Shown here piece by piece: positions 1 to 10,896 of a DNA stretch of 64,000 bases; positions within the stretch are counted from its first letter, which is position 1; every line of letters begins with the position of its first letter. The notes beneath the pieces were generated by a model. It ran no database searches, had not been told where the DNA came from, and saw nothing but the letters and a program-made list of their open reading frames with translations. Source of the stretch: Streptomyces griseofuscus (GTDB taxonomy: Bacteria; Actinomycetota; Actinomycetes; Streptomycetales; Streptomycetaceae); assembly GCF_014673495.1 (NCBI RefSeq), contig NZ_CP051006.1, positions 3,038,001 through 3,102,000 of the forward strand, in the 5' to 3' direction. The position numbers and the translations under genes are program-made.

Positions 1-1
1 G

Positions 2-658
2 ACCTGTGACACCAGCGGGCCCGAGGCGTTCAAGAACGTGATGGCCGCGCTGCGCGCCAAGTTCGGCGCCAGCAAGCTGGTCACGGCCGCGGTCTCCGCC
101 GACGGCTCGAACGGCGGCAAGATCGACTCCGCCGACTACTCCGGCGCCTCGCAGTACGTCGACTGGTACAACGTGATGACGTACGACTTCTTCGGCGCCT
201 GGGACGCGCAGGGCCCCACCGCCCCGCACTCCCCGCTCACCTCGTACAGCGGCATCCCGAAGGCGGGCTTCACCACCGCCGACGCGATCGCCAAGTACAA
301 GGCGGCCGGTGTCCCCGCGTCCAAGCTGCTCATCGGCATCGGCTTCTACGGCCGCGGCTGGACCGGCGTCACCCAGGACGCCCCGGGCGGCACCGCCACG
401 GGCCCGGCGGCCGGCACCTATGAGCAGGGCATCGAGGACTACAAGGTCCTCAAGTCGGCCTGCCCGGTCACCGGCACCGTCGCGGGCACCGCGTACGCCC
501 ACTGCGGCAGCAACTGGTGGTCGTACGACACCCCGTCGACCATCGCCGGGAAGATGAGCTGGGCCAAGACCCAGGGCCTGGGCGGCGCGTTCTTCTGGGA
601 GTTCAGCGGCGACACCAGCGACGGCGAACTGGTGAACGCCATCAGCAGCAACCTCTGA
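2..658 (+). CDS. Chitinase, GH18 family, C-terminal part (5' end outside window)
   Basis: Secreted endo-chitinase fragment; the family hydrolyses beta-1,4-GlcNAc polymers by substrate-assisted catalysis. The frame is open from base 2, so the signal peptide, any binding modules and the DxxDxDxE acid motif lie outside. The visible 218 residues are the second half of the GH18 barrel: the YNVMTYDF strand, whose Tyr/Asp contact the substrate, a conserved GIGFYGRGW segment, and the terminal FFWEFSGDTSDGELV, whose Trp forms the floor of the -1 subsite. The protein ends soon after the barrel, so any accessory modules are N-terminal. It converges on the DUF2550 gene with hairpin terminators between. 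The family call is firm; the exact subfamily cannot be seen. Confidence 0.9.
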   Translation, partial: TCDTSGPEAFKNVMAALRAKFGASKLVTAAVSADGSNGGKIDSADYSGASQYVDWYNVMTYDFFGAWDAQGPTAPHSPLTSYSGIPKAGFTTADAIAKYKAAGVPASKLLIGIGFYGRGWTGVTQDAPGGTATGPAAGTYEQGIEDYKVLKSACPVTGTVAGTAYAHCGSNWWSYDTPSTIAGKMSWAKTQGLGGAFFWEFSGDTSDGELVNAISSNL

Positions 659-680
659 GATACCTGGGCAACGTTGACGC

Positions 681-704
681 TCCCCCAGACTTCGTCTGAG
701 GGGA
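681..704 (+). terminator. Imperfect hairpin after the chitinase gene
   Basis: C-rich and G-rich arms (681-690 and 694-704) around a TTC loop, with one bulge, lie 23 bases after the chitinase stop. C-rich/G-rich hairpins of this kind are common after Streptomyces genes. Probably one half of a tandem terminator with the hairpin at 713-749. Confidence 0.5.
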
Positions 705-712
705 CCCCCACC

Positions 713-749
713 CAGCGGGTGAATGTGGCTACGCCACATTCACCCGCTG
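713..749. terminator. Perfect 17-bp hairpin between convergent genes
   Basis: Arms 713-729 and 733-749 are perfectly complementary around a 3-base loop. It sits between the convergent chitinase and DUF2550 genes and could stop transcription from both sides. The distal arm is inside the last codons of the DUF2550 gene (residues QRVNVA plus stop). Confidence 0.75.
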
Positions 750-1181
750 TCCAGGTGGGGCTGCCTCAAGCCACGCGAGAAAACCGGTCAGCGCGTCTTC
801 GCTCATGGCGAGTTCGAGGCGCGTTCCCCGGTGGACGCAGGCGAGGACCACCGCGTCGGACAGCAGCGCCAGTTCCTCCTCGCCCTCGGGCAGCCGACGG
901 CCGGCCACCTCGATCTGGGCGCGTTCCAGGACGCGGCGCGGGCGGACGGCGTAGGAGAAGACCCGGTACCACTCGATGCGGTCACCGTTGTAGCGAGCGA
1001 CGCCGTAGCTCCAGCCCTTGCCGCCGGTGTCCGGTTTCTCGGCCACGTCCCAGCGCAGGGAGCAGTCGAAGGTCCCGCCCGAGCGCTGGATCAGCCGGCG
1101 GCGCAGGCCGAACAGAAACAGCCCGACCACTACGAGCGCGACCACGATCCCGCACACAGTCAGAGCGAGGACCATCGGCAC
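729..1181 (-). CDS. DUF2550 family membrane-anchored protein
   Basis: A 150-residue protein of unknown function. An N-terminal transmembrane helix (about residues 4-26, rich in Val/Leu/Ala) is followed by an Arg-rich stop-transfer segment (GLRRRLIQR). A compact cytoplasmic domain follows, with motifs typical of the actinobacterial DUF2550 family: GGTFDCSLR, KGWSYGVARY, IEWYRVFSY and RRLPEGEEELALLSDAVV. The family usually lies just downstream of atpC in streptomycetes, as here (148 bp from atpC, with a hairpin between), but this does not establish a role in ATP synthesis. The last codons are part of a perfect hairpin. Family assignment is from recall of the motifs. Confidence 0.8.
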   Translation of the reverse strand: MPMVLALTVCGIVVALVVVGLFLFGLRRRLIQRSGGTFDCSLRWDVAEKPDTGGKGWSYGVARYNGDRIEWYRVFSYAVRPRRVLERAQIEVAGRRLPEGEEELALLSDAVVLACVHRGTRLELAMSEDALTGFLAWLEAAPPGQRVNVA

Positions 1182-1255
1182 CGACCTCCTCGTCTCCTAG
1201 GTAGGGAACTGCTTCTACTACTGAGTAATGAAACGGAAAAAACACCTACATCTGC

Positions 1256-1302
1256 CTCAGCCGCGACCGGCACCGGATTGCTCCGGGCCGGCCGCGGCTG
1301 AG
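1256..1302 (-). terminator. Hairpin terminator after atpC
   Basis: Arms 1256-1270 and 1288-1302 pair over 15 bases with one mismatch. It lies 27 bases beyond the atpC stop on the minus strand and probably ends the ATP synthase operon before the DUF2550 gene. Confidence 0.65.
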
Positions 1303-1328
1303 TGATGTCAACGTACCGCGCGGCTGGT

Positions 1329-1703
1329 TCAGCGGGCGGTCGCCGCACGAAGTCGGACGTCCGCGCGGCGCTCGGCGGCGGCGTCGCCCTCCGCCTTCGC
1401 GCGCTCGAGTTCCCGCTCCGTGCGCTGGACATCGATCTCGTCCGACAGCTCGGCGATCTCGGCCAGCAGGGACAGCTTGTTGTCCGCGAACGAGACGAAA
1501 CCGCCGTGCACCGCGGCGACGACCGTTCCGCCATCACTCGTACGGATGGTCACCGGGCCCGACTCCAGCACACCGAGCAGCGGCTGGTGACCGGGCATGA
1601 CGCCGATGTCGCCGGAGGTGGTGCGCGCGACGACCAGGGTGGCCTCGCCGGACCAGACCTGGCGGTCCGCGGCGACCAGCTCGACGTGCAGCTCAGCAGC
1701 CAA
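1329..1703 (-). CDS. atpC: F1Fo ATP synthase subunit epsilon
   Basis: Central-stalk subunit of F1 that binds gamma and can inhibit ATP hydrolysis. 124 residues. The N-terminal beta-sandwich is recognisable from LHVELVAADRQVWSGEA, then the GDIGVMPGHQPLLG loop that defines the family, then the helical tail (SDEIDVQRTERELERAKAE). Last gene of the operon, 110 bp after atpD. The ATG start gives the usual MAAELHVELV beginning. Confidence 0.97.
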   Translation of the reverse strand: MAAELHVELVAADRQVWSGEATLVVARTTSGDIGVMPGHQPLLGVLESGPVTIRTSDGGTVVAAVHGGFVSFADNKLSLLAEIAELSDEIDVQRTERELERAKAEGDAAAERRADVRLRAATAR

Positions 1704-1813
1704 GAGTGGCTCCTCGGGTCACCACCCGGCAGGGGTGCCGGGTGTTGGGGTCAATTCTAGTGGGCGTTGCTGAGGGGGCGGGACGCGCCCGCCCCCTCAG
1801 AAGAGCACGGGGC

Positions 1814-4167
<2,354 letters not shown>

Positions 4168-4188
4168 GAGTCAGGTCCCTTCCTTACG

Positions 4189-5781
4189 TCACTTGGCGGC
4201 AGCGGCAGGAGTGTCCTCGCCGAGCAGCTTGCCGTCCGAGGTCTCGAACTGCTTCTTGAACTCGGCCACCGCGTCGTCGATCGCCTGGATCGTGTCGTTC
4301 GACATCTTGGCGCCCTCCTTGATGGAGGTCATCAGGCCCTGGTGCTTGCGGTGCAGGAAGTCCAGCAGCTCCCGCTCGAAGCGACGGACGTCCACGACCG
4401 GGACATCGTCCATACGACCGTTGGTGCCGGCCCACACGGAGACGACCTGGTCCTCGGTGGCCATCGGCTGGTACTGGTCCTGCTTCAGCAGCTCGACCAT
4501 GCGCTGACCGCGCTCCAGCTGGGCCTTGGAGGCCGCGTCCAGGTCGGAACCGAAGGCGGCGAACGCCTCCAGCTCACGGAACTGGGCGAGGTCCACACGG
4601 AGGCGGCCGGAGACCTGGCGCATCGCCTTGTGCTGGGCGGAGCCACCGACTCGGGAGACCGAGATACCGACGTTCAGCGCGGGACGCTGACCGGCGTTGA
4701 ACAGGTCCGACTCCAGGAAGCACTGGCCGTCGGTGATGGAGATGACGTTGGTCGGGATGAACGCCGAGACGTCGTTGGCCTTCGTCTCGACGATCGGCAG
4801 ACCAGTCATCGAACCGGCACCCATCTCGTCGGAGAGCTTGGCGCAGCGCTCCAGCAGACGCGAGTGCAGGTAGAAGACGTCACCCGGGTAGGCCTCACGG
4901 CCCGGCGGGCGGCGCAGCAGCAGGGACACGGCGCGGTAGGCGTCGGCCTGCTTCGAGAGGTCGTCGAAGATGATGAGGACGTGCTTGCCCTCATACATCC
5001 ACTGCTGACCGATGGCCGAACCGGTGTACGGCGCAAGGTACTTGAAGCCGGCCGGGTCGGACGCCGGGGCGGCGACGATGGTCGTGTACTCCAGCGCGCC
5101 GTTCTCCTCCAGCGAGCGGCGAACGCCCGCAATGGTGGAGCCCTTCTGGCCGATGGCGACGTAGATGCAGCGGACCTGCTTCTTCGGGTCGCCGGTGCGC
5201 CAGTTGTCGCGCTGGTTGATGATGGTGTCGACGGCCAGGGCGGTCTTGCCGGTCTGGCGGTCACCGATGATCAGCTGACGCTGACCACGGCCGATCGGGG
5301 TCATCGCGTCGACGGCCTTGTAGCCGGTCTCCATCGGCTCGTGCACCGACTTGCGCTGCATGACCGTGGGGGCCTGCAGCTCAAGGGCGCGGCGGCCGGA
5401 CGTCTCGATCTCGCCGAGGCCGTCGATCGGGTTGCCGAGCGGGTCGACAACACGGCCGAGGTAACCCTCGCCGACCGCGACGGAGAGCACCTCGCCGGTA
5501 CGCGTGACCGGCTGACCCTCCTCGACGCCGCTGAACTCGCCGAGGACGATGGCACCGATCTCGCGCTCCTCGAGGTTGAGGGCGAGGCCGAGGGTGCCGT
5601 CCTCGAACTTCAGCAGTTCGTTGGCCATGGCCGAGGGAAGACCCTCGATCTTCGCGATGCCGTCGCCGGCAAGGGTGACCGTACCGACTTCCTCGCGCGA
5701 GGCCGCGTCCGGCTTGTACGACTGGACGAAGTTCTCCAGCGCGTCCCGGATCTCCTCCGGCCGGATCGTGAGCTCCGCCAT
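4189..5781 (-). CDS. atpA: F1Fo ATP synthase subunit alpha
   Basis: Non-catalytic nucleotide-binding subunit of F1. The open frame runs 90 codons further upstream, but the start at 5781 gives [18 protein letters not shown], the normal beginning, and a 530-residue protein of standard length; the extension is atypical sequence. Motifs: P-loop [16 protein letters not shown]-type strand ([13 protein letters not shown]), [15 protein letters not shown], and the alpha signature ending [15 protein letters not shown] 160-bp gap with a strong hairpin separates it from atpH, the longest gap inside the atpF-atpC part of the operon. Confidence 0.97.
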   Translation of the reverse strand: MAELTIRPEEIRDALENFVQSYKPDAASREEVGTVTLAGDGIAKIEGLPSAMANELLKFEDGTLGLALNLEEREIGAIVLGEFSGVEEGQPVTRTGEVLSVAVGEGYLGRVVDPLGNPIDGLGEIETSGRRALELQAPTVMQRKSVHEPMETGYKAVDAMTPIGRGQRQLIIGDRQTGKTALAVDTIINQRDNWRTGDPKKQVRCIYVAIGQKGSTIAGVRRSLEENGALEYTTIVAAPASDPAGFKYLAPYTGSAIGQQWMYEGKHVLIIFDDLSKQADAYRAVSLLLRRPPGREAYPGDVFYLHSRLLERCAKLSDEMGAGSMTGLPIVETKANDVSAFIPTNVISITDGQCFLESDLFNAGQRPALNVGISVSRVGGSAQHKAMRQVSGRLRVDLAQFRELEAFAAFGSDLDAASKAQLERGQRMVELLKQDQYQPMATEDQVVSVWAGTNGRMDDVPVVDVRRFERELLDFLHRKHQGLMTSIKEGAKMSNDTIQAIDDAVAEFKKQFETSDGKLLGEDTPAAAAK

Positions 5782-5821
5782 CTGGGTTCCCTGCTCTCCT
5801 TGTTGGGCCCGAAGTTTCACT

Positions 5822-5846
5822 TTGGGGGGATGGGGACTCCCCCCAA
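5822..5846 (-). promoter_or_regulatory. Hairpin in the atpH-atpA intergenic region
   Basis: A perfect 9-bp stem (5822-5830 with 5838-5846, T2G6A against TC6A2) with a 7-base loop lies about 40 bp before the atpA start, in a 160-bp gap of an otherwise tightly packed operon. It could be an attenuator, an mRNA stabiliser or a processing site. Function is inferred. Confidence 0.5.
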
Positions 5847-5941
5847 CAGGAGGTGAATCCTCTGCACGGCCCAACCAGGGCCGTATGTACGTACTGCTAT
5901 TACTCGGTATGTCGAGGTGCTGCGTCGCTGTCGCGTCGCCG

Positions 5942-6757
5942 CTAGCTCGCCATGCGGCGGGCGGCCTCGTCCAGTCGGTCCGCGAGCGAACCGTTGATGA
6001 CCTCGTCACCGACCTGGACCCGCATACCGCCGACGACGTCGGGGTCCACATCCAGGTTGAGGTGGATCCGGCGGCCGTAGAGCTTGCCGAGAGCGGCGCC
6101 GAGGCGCTGCTTCTGGGTGTCGCTCAGCGGTACCGCCGAGGTGACGACGGCGACCAGACGGTCCCGGCGCTCCGCGGCCAGCTTGGACAGGGACTCCAGT
6201 CCCGCTTCCAGGCTACGACCACGCGGCGCGGCCACGAGGCGCACGACCAGACGCTCGGTGGCGGGCTTGGCCCGTCCGCCCAGCAGCCGGTTCAGCAGCT
6301 CGGTCTTGGCCGCGGCACCCGCGGTGCGGTCGGTCAGGGCGGCGCGCAGCTCGGTGCTGGAGGCGACGATCCGGCCGAAGCGGAACAGCTCGTCCTCGAC
6401 CTCGTCGAGGTTGCCACGCTTCTCCGCGGCGGTGAGGTCGGCGATGTCCGCCAGCTGCTCCGTCGCGTCCACCAGGTCGCGGGGCTGCGACCAGCGGGCG
6501 CGGGCCATCCCGGCCACCAGGTCGGCGGCCACGCCGCTGACCTGGGCACCGAGCAGGCGCTGGACCAGCTCGGCCTTGGCCTCTCCGGACTGCGCCGGGT
6601 CGGTGAGAACCCGGCGCAGGCCGGCCTCGCGGTCGAGCAGCGCGGTAACGGCCGCCAGCTCGTCGGCGAGCGCGGCCGCGTCCACGGACGTGGAGTCCGT
6701 CAGCGCGTCAAGACGCTCCCGTGCGGCTGCCAGGGCCTCGCGGCTCGCTCCGTTCAT
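5942..6757 (-). CDS. atpH: F1Fo ATP synthase subunit delta
   Basis: Peripheral-stalk subunit joining b to the top of F1. 271 residues, longer than the roughly 177 of E. coli; long delta subunits are usual in actinobacteria. The C-terminal half carries the family signature: [20 protein letters not shown], then [20 protein letters not shown] and RLDEAARRM. The N-terminal half is helical and rich in Ala/Leu/Glu. The start overlaps the atpF stop by 4 bp. Confidence 0.93.
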   Translation of the reverse strand: MNGASREALAAARERLDALTDSTSVDAAALADELAAVTALLDREAGLRRVLTDPAQSGEAKAELVQRLLGAQVSGVAADLVAGMARARWSQPRDLVDATEQLADIADLTAAEKRGNLDEVEDELFRFGRIVASSTELRAALTDRTAGAAAKTELLNRLLGGRAKPATERLVVRLVAAPRGRSLEAGLESLSKLAAERRDRLVAVVTSAVPLSDTQKQRLGAALGKLYGRRIHLNLDVDPDVVGGMRVQVGDEVINGSLADRLDEAARRMAS

Positions 6758-7299
6758 CGCGCGGCCTCGGCCTTCTCCTCGAGCTCGTCGAGGAAGCGGT
6801 CGATCACACGGCTCTGCCGGGCGTGGTCCTCAAGGGACTCGCCGACGAGCTTGCCGGCCAGGTCGGTGGCGAGCTTGCCGACGTCCTGACGCAGCGTGGA
6901 CGCGGCGGCCTTGCGGTCGGCCTCGATCTGGGTGTGACCGGCGGCGACGATCTCCTCGCGCTGCCGCTGGCCCTCGGCCCGCATCTCGGCGATGAGCGTG
7001 GCACCCTGCTCCTGCGCCTCCTGGCGCAGTCGCGCGGCCTCGTGCCGTGCCTCGGCCAGCTGGGCCTTGTACTGCTCAAGGACGCTCTGGGCCTCGGTCT
7101 GCGCGGCCTCGGCCTTTTCGATACCGCCCTCGATGGCCTCGCGACGCTCTTCCAGAACCTTGTTGATGTTCGGGAGGAGCTTCTTGGCGAGGAAGCCGAA
7201 GACGATGACGAAGGCGATCAGGCCGATGACGAGCTCCGGCCACGGCGGAATGAGAGGGTTCTCCTTCTCCGCCGCAAACTGAACCCATGAGTGGGTCAT
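6754..7299 (-). CDS. atpF: F1Fo ATP synthase subunit b
   Basis: Stator subunit. 181 residues with one N-terminal membrane helix (ELVIGLIAFVIVFGFLAKKL) and then a long charged amphipathic helix (KVLEERREAIEGGIEKAEAA and onward) that would form the coiled-coil dimer. The start is 41 bp after atpE. It overlaps atpH by 4 bp, so the two stalk subunits are probably translationally coupled. Confidence 0.95.
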   Translation of the reverse strand: MTHSWVQFAAEKENPLIPPWPELVIGLIAFVIVFGFLAKKLLPNINKVLEERREAIEGGIEKAEAAQTEAQSVLEQYKAQLAEARHEAARLRQEAQEQGATLIAEMRAEGQRQREEIVAAGHTQIEADRKAAASTLRQDVGKLATDLAGKLVGESLEDHARQSRVIDRFLDELEEKAEAAR

Positions 7300-7340
7300 C
7301 TCAGTGCCTTTCGTCGAATGGGCTGTCGCTGTCGTTCGAC

Positions 7341-7568
7341 TCAGGAGTAGACGAACGGCATGACGAGGCCGATGAGGGCCAGCGCCTCACAGAACGCGAA
7401 GCCGAGGATCTGGTTGGAGCGGATCAGGCCCGCCGCCTCGGGCTGACGCGCAAGAGCCTGCGTGCCGTTACCGAAGATGATGCCGACGCCGACGCCGGGG
7501 CCGATGGCCGAAAGGCCGTAACCGACGGAGCTGAGCGAACCAGTGACAGCGGCAAGGGTCTGGGACAT
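7341..7568 (-). CDS. atpE: F1Fo ATP synthase subunit c (proteolipid)
   Basis: Rotor-ring proteolipid, 75 residues, two membrane helices joined by a polar loop (ARQPEAAG). Helix 1 is Gly-rich (GYGLSAIGPGVGVGIIFGNG). Helix 2 carries the proton-carrying carboxylate Glu in FCEALALIGLVMPF. A normal c subunit in every visible respect. Confidence 0.97.
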   Translation of the reverse strand: MSQTLAAVTGSLSSVGYGLSAIGPGVGVGIIFGNGTQALARQPEAAGLIRSNQILGFAFCEALALIGLVMPFVYS

Positions 7569-7642
7569 GCCAGTTCTTCCTTTTCTTTACGGACCGGTGG
7601 GGGGTTGGCCACCGGACGACCAGGGTTTCGGGGCGGGGTGGC

Positions 7643-8467
7643 TCAGTGGTGCTCGGCGAGCGCGCCCTGGATGTAGGAGCAGGTCAGCAGGACGAAGACG
7701 TACGCCTGGACGGCCTGGATGAACAGCTCGAAGGCGGTCATGACGATCGTCATCACGAACGAGACGCCGGCGTAGGCGATACCGATGCCGTTCAGCATGT
7801 ACCAGCTGGCGATCGTGAAGAGCACGATCAGCGTGTGGCCGGCGAACATGTTCGCGAAGAGTCGGACGGCGTGGGTGAAGGGGCGCACCAGCAGGTTCGA
7901 GAAGAGCTCGATGACCATGGCCAGCGGCAGCACCGCGCCGAGCGACTTGTCGTAGCCCGTGAAGTTCTTGAACGCGCCGACGAAACCGTGCCGCTTGAAG
8001 GTCAGCGAGACCCACAGGACGTAGACGATCGCGGCCAGGGCTGCCGGGTAGGCGATGATCGCCGTCACCGGGAACTGGGCGACCGGGATGACCGACCAGA
8101 GGTTCATCATCCAGACGAAGAAGAAGAGAGAGACGATCAGAGGTACGTACTTCTCTCCTTCCTTCTTGCCGATGGTCTCGTAGACGACACCGCGGCGCAC
8201 GAAGTCGTAACCGGCCTCGCCGACCATCTGGAGCTTGCCCGGGATGACCTTGGCCTTGCCGAAGGCGGCCCAGAAGAAGCCCACGACGATGATGGAGCCG
8301 AGCAGGGCGAGGAGCATCGGCTTGTTGAAGTAGAGGCCGTTCGTGTCCCCCCAGATCGGCTCGAAGAGGAACGAATGCAGGCCCGGAGCGACGGTCCCGA
8401 AGCCGCACCCGCTGAACAGGTGGCAGCTCGAGTCGAAAGCGAGCGTCTGCGTCGGATCAGCACTCAC
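7643..8467 (-). CDS. atpB: F1Fo ATP synthase subunit a
   Basis: Membrane subunit forming the proton half-channels. Several hydrophobic helices; the essential Arg is in the segment VRLFANMFAGH, and the last helix has FELFIQAVQAYVFVLL. I chose the GTG at 8467 because AAGGAG lies 6 bases upstream, giving VSADPTQTLAFD and 274 residues. In-frame ATGs at 8482 and 8503 would add 5 or 12 residues, and the 8482 ATG overlaps that ribosome-binding site. Confidence 0.93.
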   Translation of the reverse strand: MSADPTQTLAFDSSCHLFSGCGFGTVAPGLHSFLFEPIWGDTNGLYFNKPMLLALLGSIIVVGFFWAAFGKAKVIPGKLQMVGEAGYDFVRRGVVYETIGKKEGEKYVPLIVSLFFFVWMMNLWSVIPVAQFPVTAIIAYPAALAAIVYVLWVSLTFKRHGFVGAFKNFTGYDKSLGAVLPLAMVIELFSNLLVRPFTHAVRLFANMFAGHTLIVLFTIASWYMLNGIGIAYAGVSFVMTIVMTAFELFIQAVQAYVFVLLTCSYIQGALAEHH

Positions 8468-8692
8468 CGCGGGCTCCTTCATCGTGGCGCATAGGTACGG
8501 CAACCTCGTTGTGTCGGCGCGGCGTGCGGCCGCGGGTCGGCACGGGACTGGTGTGACGGATGTGGGGGCGGCTGGGGGGCATCTCGCCTCGCGATCGAAC
8601 AGGCGTCAGCTCAGATGCCCGCGCCCGCGATGCCGCAGTTGGCACCGGACGATAGCAGCATGCGTGCTGCGCCTTTATCCCGGCCCTACCTC

Positions 8693-9133
8693 TCACGACG
8701 AACGCCCTGTCTTTTCGGGCTTGTCACCCGAGGACGAGGCGTCCGGATCGACGTAGAGGGTCTTGGCCTTCATGTGCGCACGCGTCTGCGCACTGATCCA
8801 CGCGAGGGTGGCGACCACAAGCGTGATGGCGAAGGCGCGCGGATTGAAGAGCGTGGTGTTCTTGAACAGTGCGACGAAGATGACCATCAGCAGCAGCTGA
8901 GCCGCGTAGAGCATCAGGCCCATCATCTGGAACAGCTGCGGAAATGATTTGGCGGTGCGCTGGAGCACGTAGAGGCCGAGCCCCATGAACAGGATCACGA
9001 CCAGCGTCGCGACGACGGCCCCGATCGCCCCCTTGCCACCCGCGACCACACCACTGACGACGACGGCAAGCGCGCCGACGACAGCCGTGGGTACGGCGGC
9101 CTGGGTCAGGATCCGGGCGTCAGAAGACGGCAT
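8693..9133 (-). CDS. atpI: ATP synthase protein I-like membrane protein
   Basis: 146-residue membrane protein with four predicted hydrophobic helices (about residues 15-31, 36-55, 70-90 and 100-115) and a polar C-terminal tail ending DKPEKTGRSS. AtpI-type proteins precede atpB in many operons and are thought to help assemble the c-ring or handle cations. Assignment rests on position, size and topology more than on a hard motif. It is the first gene of the operon, about 225 bp before atpB. Confidence 0.8.
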   Translation of the reverse strand: MPSSDARILTQAAVPTAVVGALAVVVSGVVAGGKGAIGAVVATLVVILFMGLGLYVLQRTAKSFPQLFQMMGLMLYAAQLLLMVIFVALFKNTTLFNPRAFAITLVVATLAWISAQTRAHMKAKTLYVDPDASSSGDKPEKTGRSS

Positions 9134-9435
9134 GGCGGCAACTCCGCTTTCACAGGGGGGCAGGTGTCGTCATGGACGAGCGTAGTCCCGGGCTGAGTGA
9201 ACGAGACCTCACACCAAAGGACCGTCGCACTACGGTCCGTCGGTTCTATCCCGGGTTCTCGTGAACCGTATCACAAACTATTTGATGAGGTCTTTACCTG
9301 GTAGGTGTGCTTGCTGTCACACATGAGAGTGACTCTGCACGTCTGATCAGATACCGAGCCGCTTTGTCTGGTATTAGGGATCTTTGCTCCCCCACGACTT
9401 GGCAATGCTCTAGTCAGATTCTTACCTTGCCCGGC
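9134..9435 (-). promoter_or_regulatory. Upstream region of the ATP synthase operon
   Basis: About 300 bp with no gene, between the wecA-like gene and atpI. It contains a clearly A/T-richer stretch (about 9265-9430) than its surroundings, as expected for the operon promoter, and a short inverted repeat GGTTC-TCGT-GAACC near 9254-9267. I cannot fix a -10/-35 pair with confidence. Confidence 0.5.
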
Positions 9436-10767
9436 TCAGGAACGGTCAGGAAAACGCTCACGAGTGCCGATTGCGGTCGCCCCGTTGACGCCGGACACAC
9501 CGGCCGTGACGGGCGCGCGCTCATCGGTCTCCGGCTCGTCGGGAGCGTCCTGCGCGGCCGCCTCCAGGGCGAGTTCCGCCTCCGCCGCAGCGGCCGCCCG
9601 CCGGCGCCGGTAGCGCGGCGGCACGAAGCGCTGGGCCCACACCGGCACCCGCGGCGTGAAGCGCGGCAGGAGCAGCAGGACGAGGCCCACGGCGCTGAGG
9701 AAGACGACGCCGAGCACGATCCACATCGACGCCGAGTTGACCGAGTAGGCCAGCGCGCCGAAGGCGATCAGCGCCGACCAGAAGTACATGATCAGCACCG
9801 CGCGGCTGTGCGAGTGGCCGATCTCCAGCAGCCGGTGGTGCAGATGCCCGCGGTCGGCGGCGAACGGCGACTGACCGCGCCAGGTGCGGCGCACGATGGC
9901 CAGCACCAGGTCGGCGGCCGGGATCGCGATGATCGTCAGCGGCATCAGCAGCGGGATGTACACCGGCACCATCTGGTGCACGGTGGCGCGCTCGGAACCG
10001 GAGAACAGGTTCATCACGTCCGGGTCCACCTGACCCGTGATCGAGATGGCGCCCGCGGCCAGCACCAGGCCGATCAGCATGGAGCCGGAGTCGCCCATGA
10101 AGATGCGCGCCGGGTGCATGTTGTGCGGCAGGAAGCCCAGGCACATGCCCATCAGGATCGACGCGAACAGGGTGGCGGGGGCGGCGGCCTCGATGCCGTA
10201 CGACACCCAGACGCGATACGCGTACAGGAAGAACGCCACCGTCGCGATGCACACCATGCCGGCCGCGAGACCGTCGAGGCCGTCCACGAAGTTCACGGCG
10301 TTGATGGTGATGACGACGAGCGCCACGGTCAGCAGCGTGCCCTGCCACTGGGTCAGCGCCACATTGCCGACGCCGGGGATGGGCAGCCACAGGATCGTCA
10401 GACCCTGCATCACCATGACGCCCGCGGCGATCATCTGGCCACCGAGCTTGATCAGGGCGTCGATCTCGAACTTGTCGTCCAGGACGCCGATCAGCCAGAT
10501 CAGGGCGGCGCCGGAGAGCAGGGCCCGCGGCTCGTTGGACTTCTCGAACACCCAGTTCAGGCTGGACAGGTGGTCGGCGACCAGCAGGCCCGCGCACAGT
10601 CCGAAGAACATCGCGATCCCGCCGAGGCGCGGAGTGGGCTCCCGGTGCACGTCCCGGGCCCGGATCTCCGGCATCGCCCCCGCCACGATCGCGAACTTCC
10701 GCACCGGCCCTGTCAGCAGGTACGTCACCGCGGCCGTGATGCAGAGCGTCAGCAGGTATTCACGCAC
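9436..10767 (-). CDS. MraY/WecA-family undecaprenyl-phosphate glycosyl-1-phosphate transferase
   Basis: Polytopic membrane enzyme transferring a HexNAc-1-phosphate from a UDP-sugar to undecaprenyl phosphate, the first step of wall-polymer assembly. 443 residues, about ten hydrophobic helices. Family motifs in order: RDVHREPTPRLGGIAMF, LIGVLDDKFEID (acidic Mg site), NAVNFVDGLDGLAAG, MHPARIFMGDSGS and the cytoplasmic RGHLHHRLLEIGHS, typical of the WecA/TagO branch rather than true MraY. A polar Ala/Glu-rich tail of about 60 residues is predicted cytoplasmic. GTG 10767 (MREYLLTL) is chosen; an in-frame GTG at 10779 would add four residues. Likely substrate UDP-GlcNAc is inferred from the branch. 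Confidence 0.88.
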   Translation of the reverse strand: MREYLLTLCITAAVTYLLTGPVRKFAIVAGAMPEIRARDVHREPTPRLGGIAMFFGLCAGLLVADHLSSLNWVFEKSNEPRALLSGAALIWLIGVLDDKFEIDALIKLGGQMIAAGVMVMQGLTILWLPIPGVGNVALTQWQGTLLTVALVVITINAVNFVDGLDGLAAGMVCIATVAFFLYAYRVWVSYGIEAAAPATLFASILMGMCLGFLPHNMHPARIFMGDSGSMLIGLVLAAGAISITGQVDPDVMNLFSGSERATVHQMVPVYIPLLMPLTIIAIPAADLVLAIVRRTWRGQSPFAADRGHLHHRLLEIGHSHSRAVLIMYFWSALIAFGALAYSVNSASMWIVLGVVFLSAVGLVLLLLPRFTPRVPVWAQRFVPPRYRRRRAAAAAEAELALEAAAQDAPDEPETDERAPVTAGVSGVNGATAIGTRERFPDRS

Positions 10768-10896
10768 GGGCTTCCCCACAGGTCTCGCTGGCCATCACAG
10801 CCCCACAGCCTAGCGGCGGGCGTATACGTCTGAGGACTTCCGGGTAGCCAGGATGGTTGCAGACCATGCTGTGAGACACACCGCGCCCGGTTCCGG

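Noticed and set aside
4189..6051. Longer reading of atpA (620 residues) beginning at 6051
   Set aside because: The extra 90 residues are atypical and cross the atpH-atpA gap; [10 protein letters not shown] at 5781 is the normal start.
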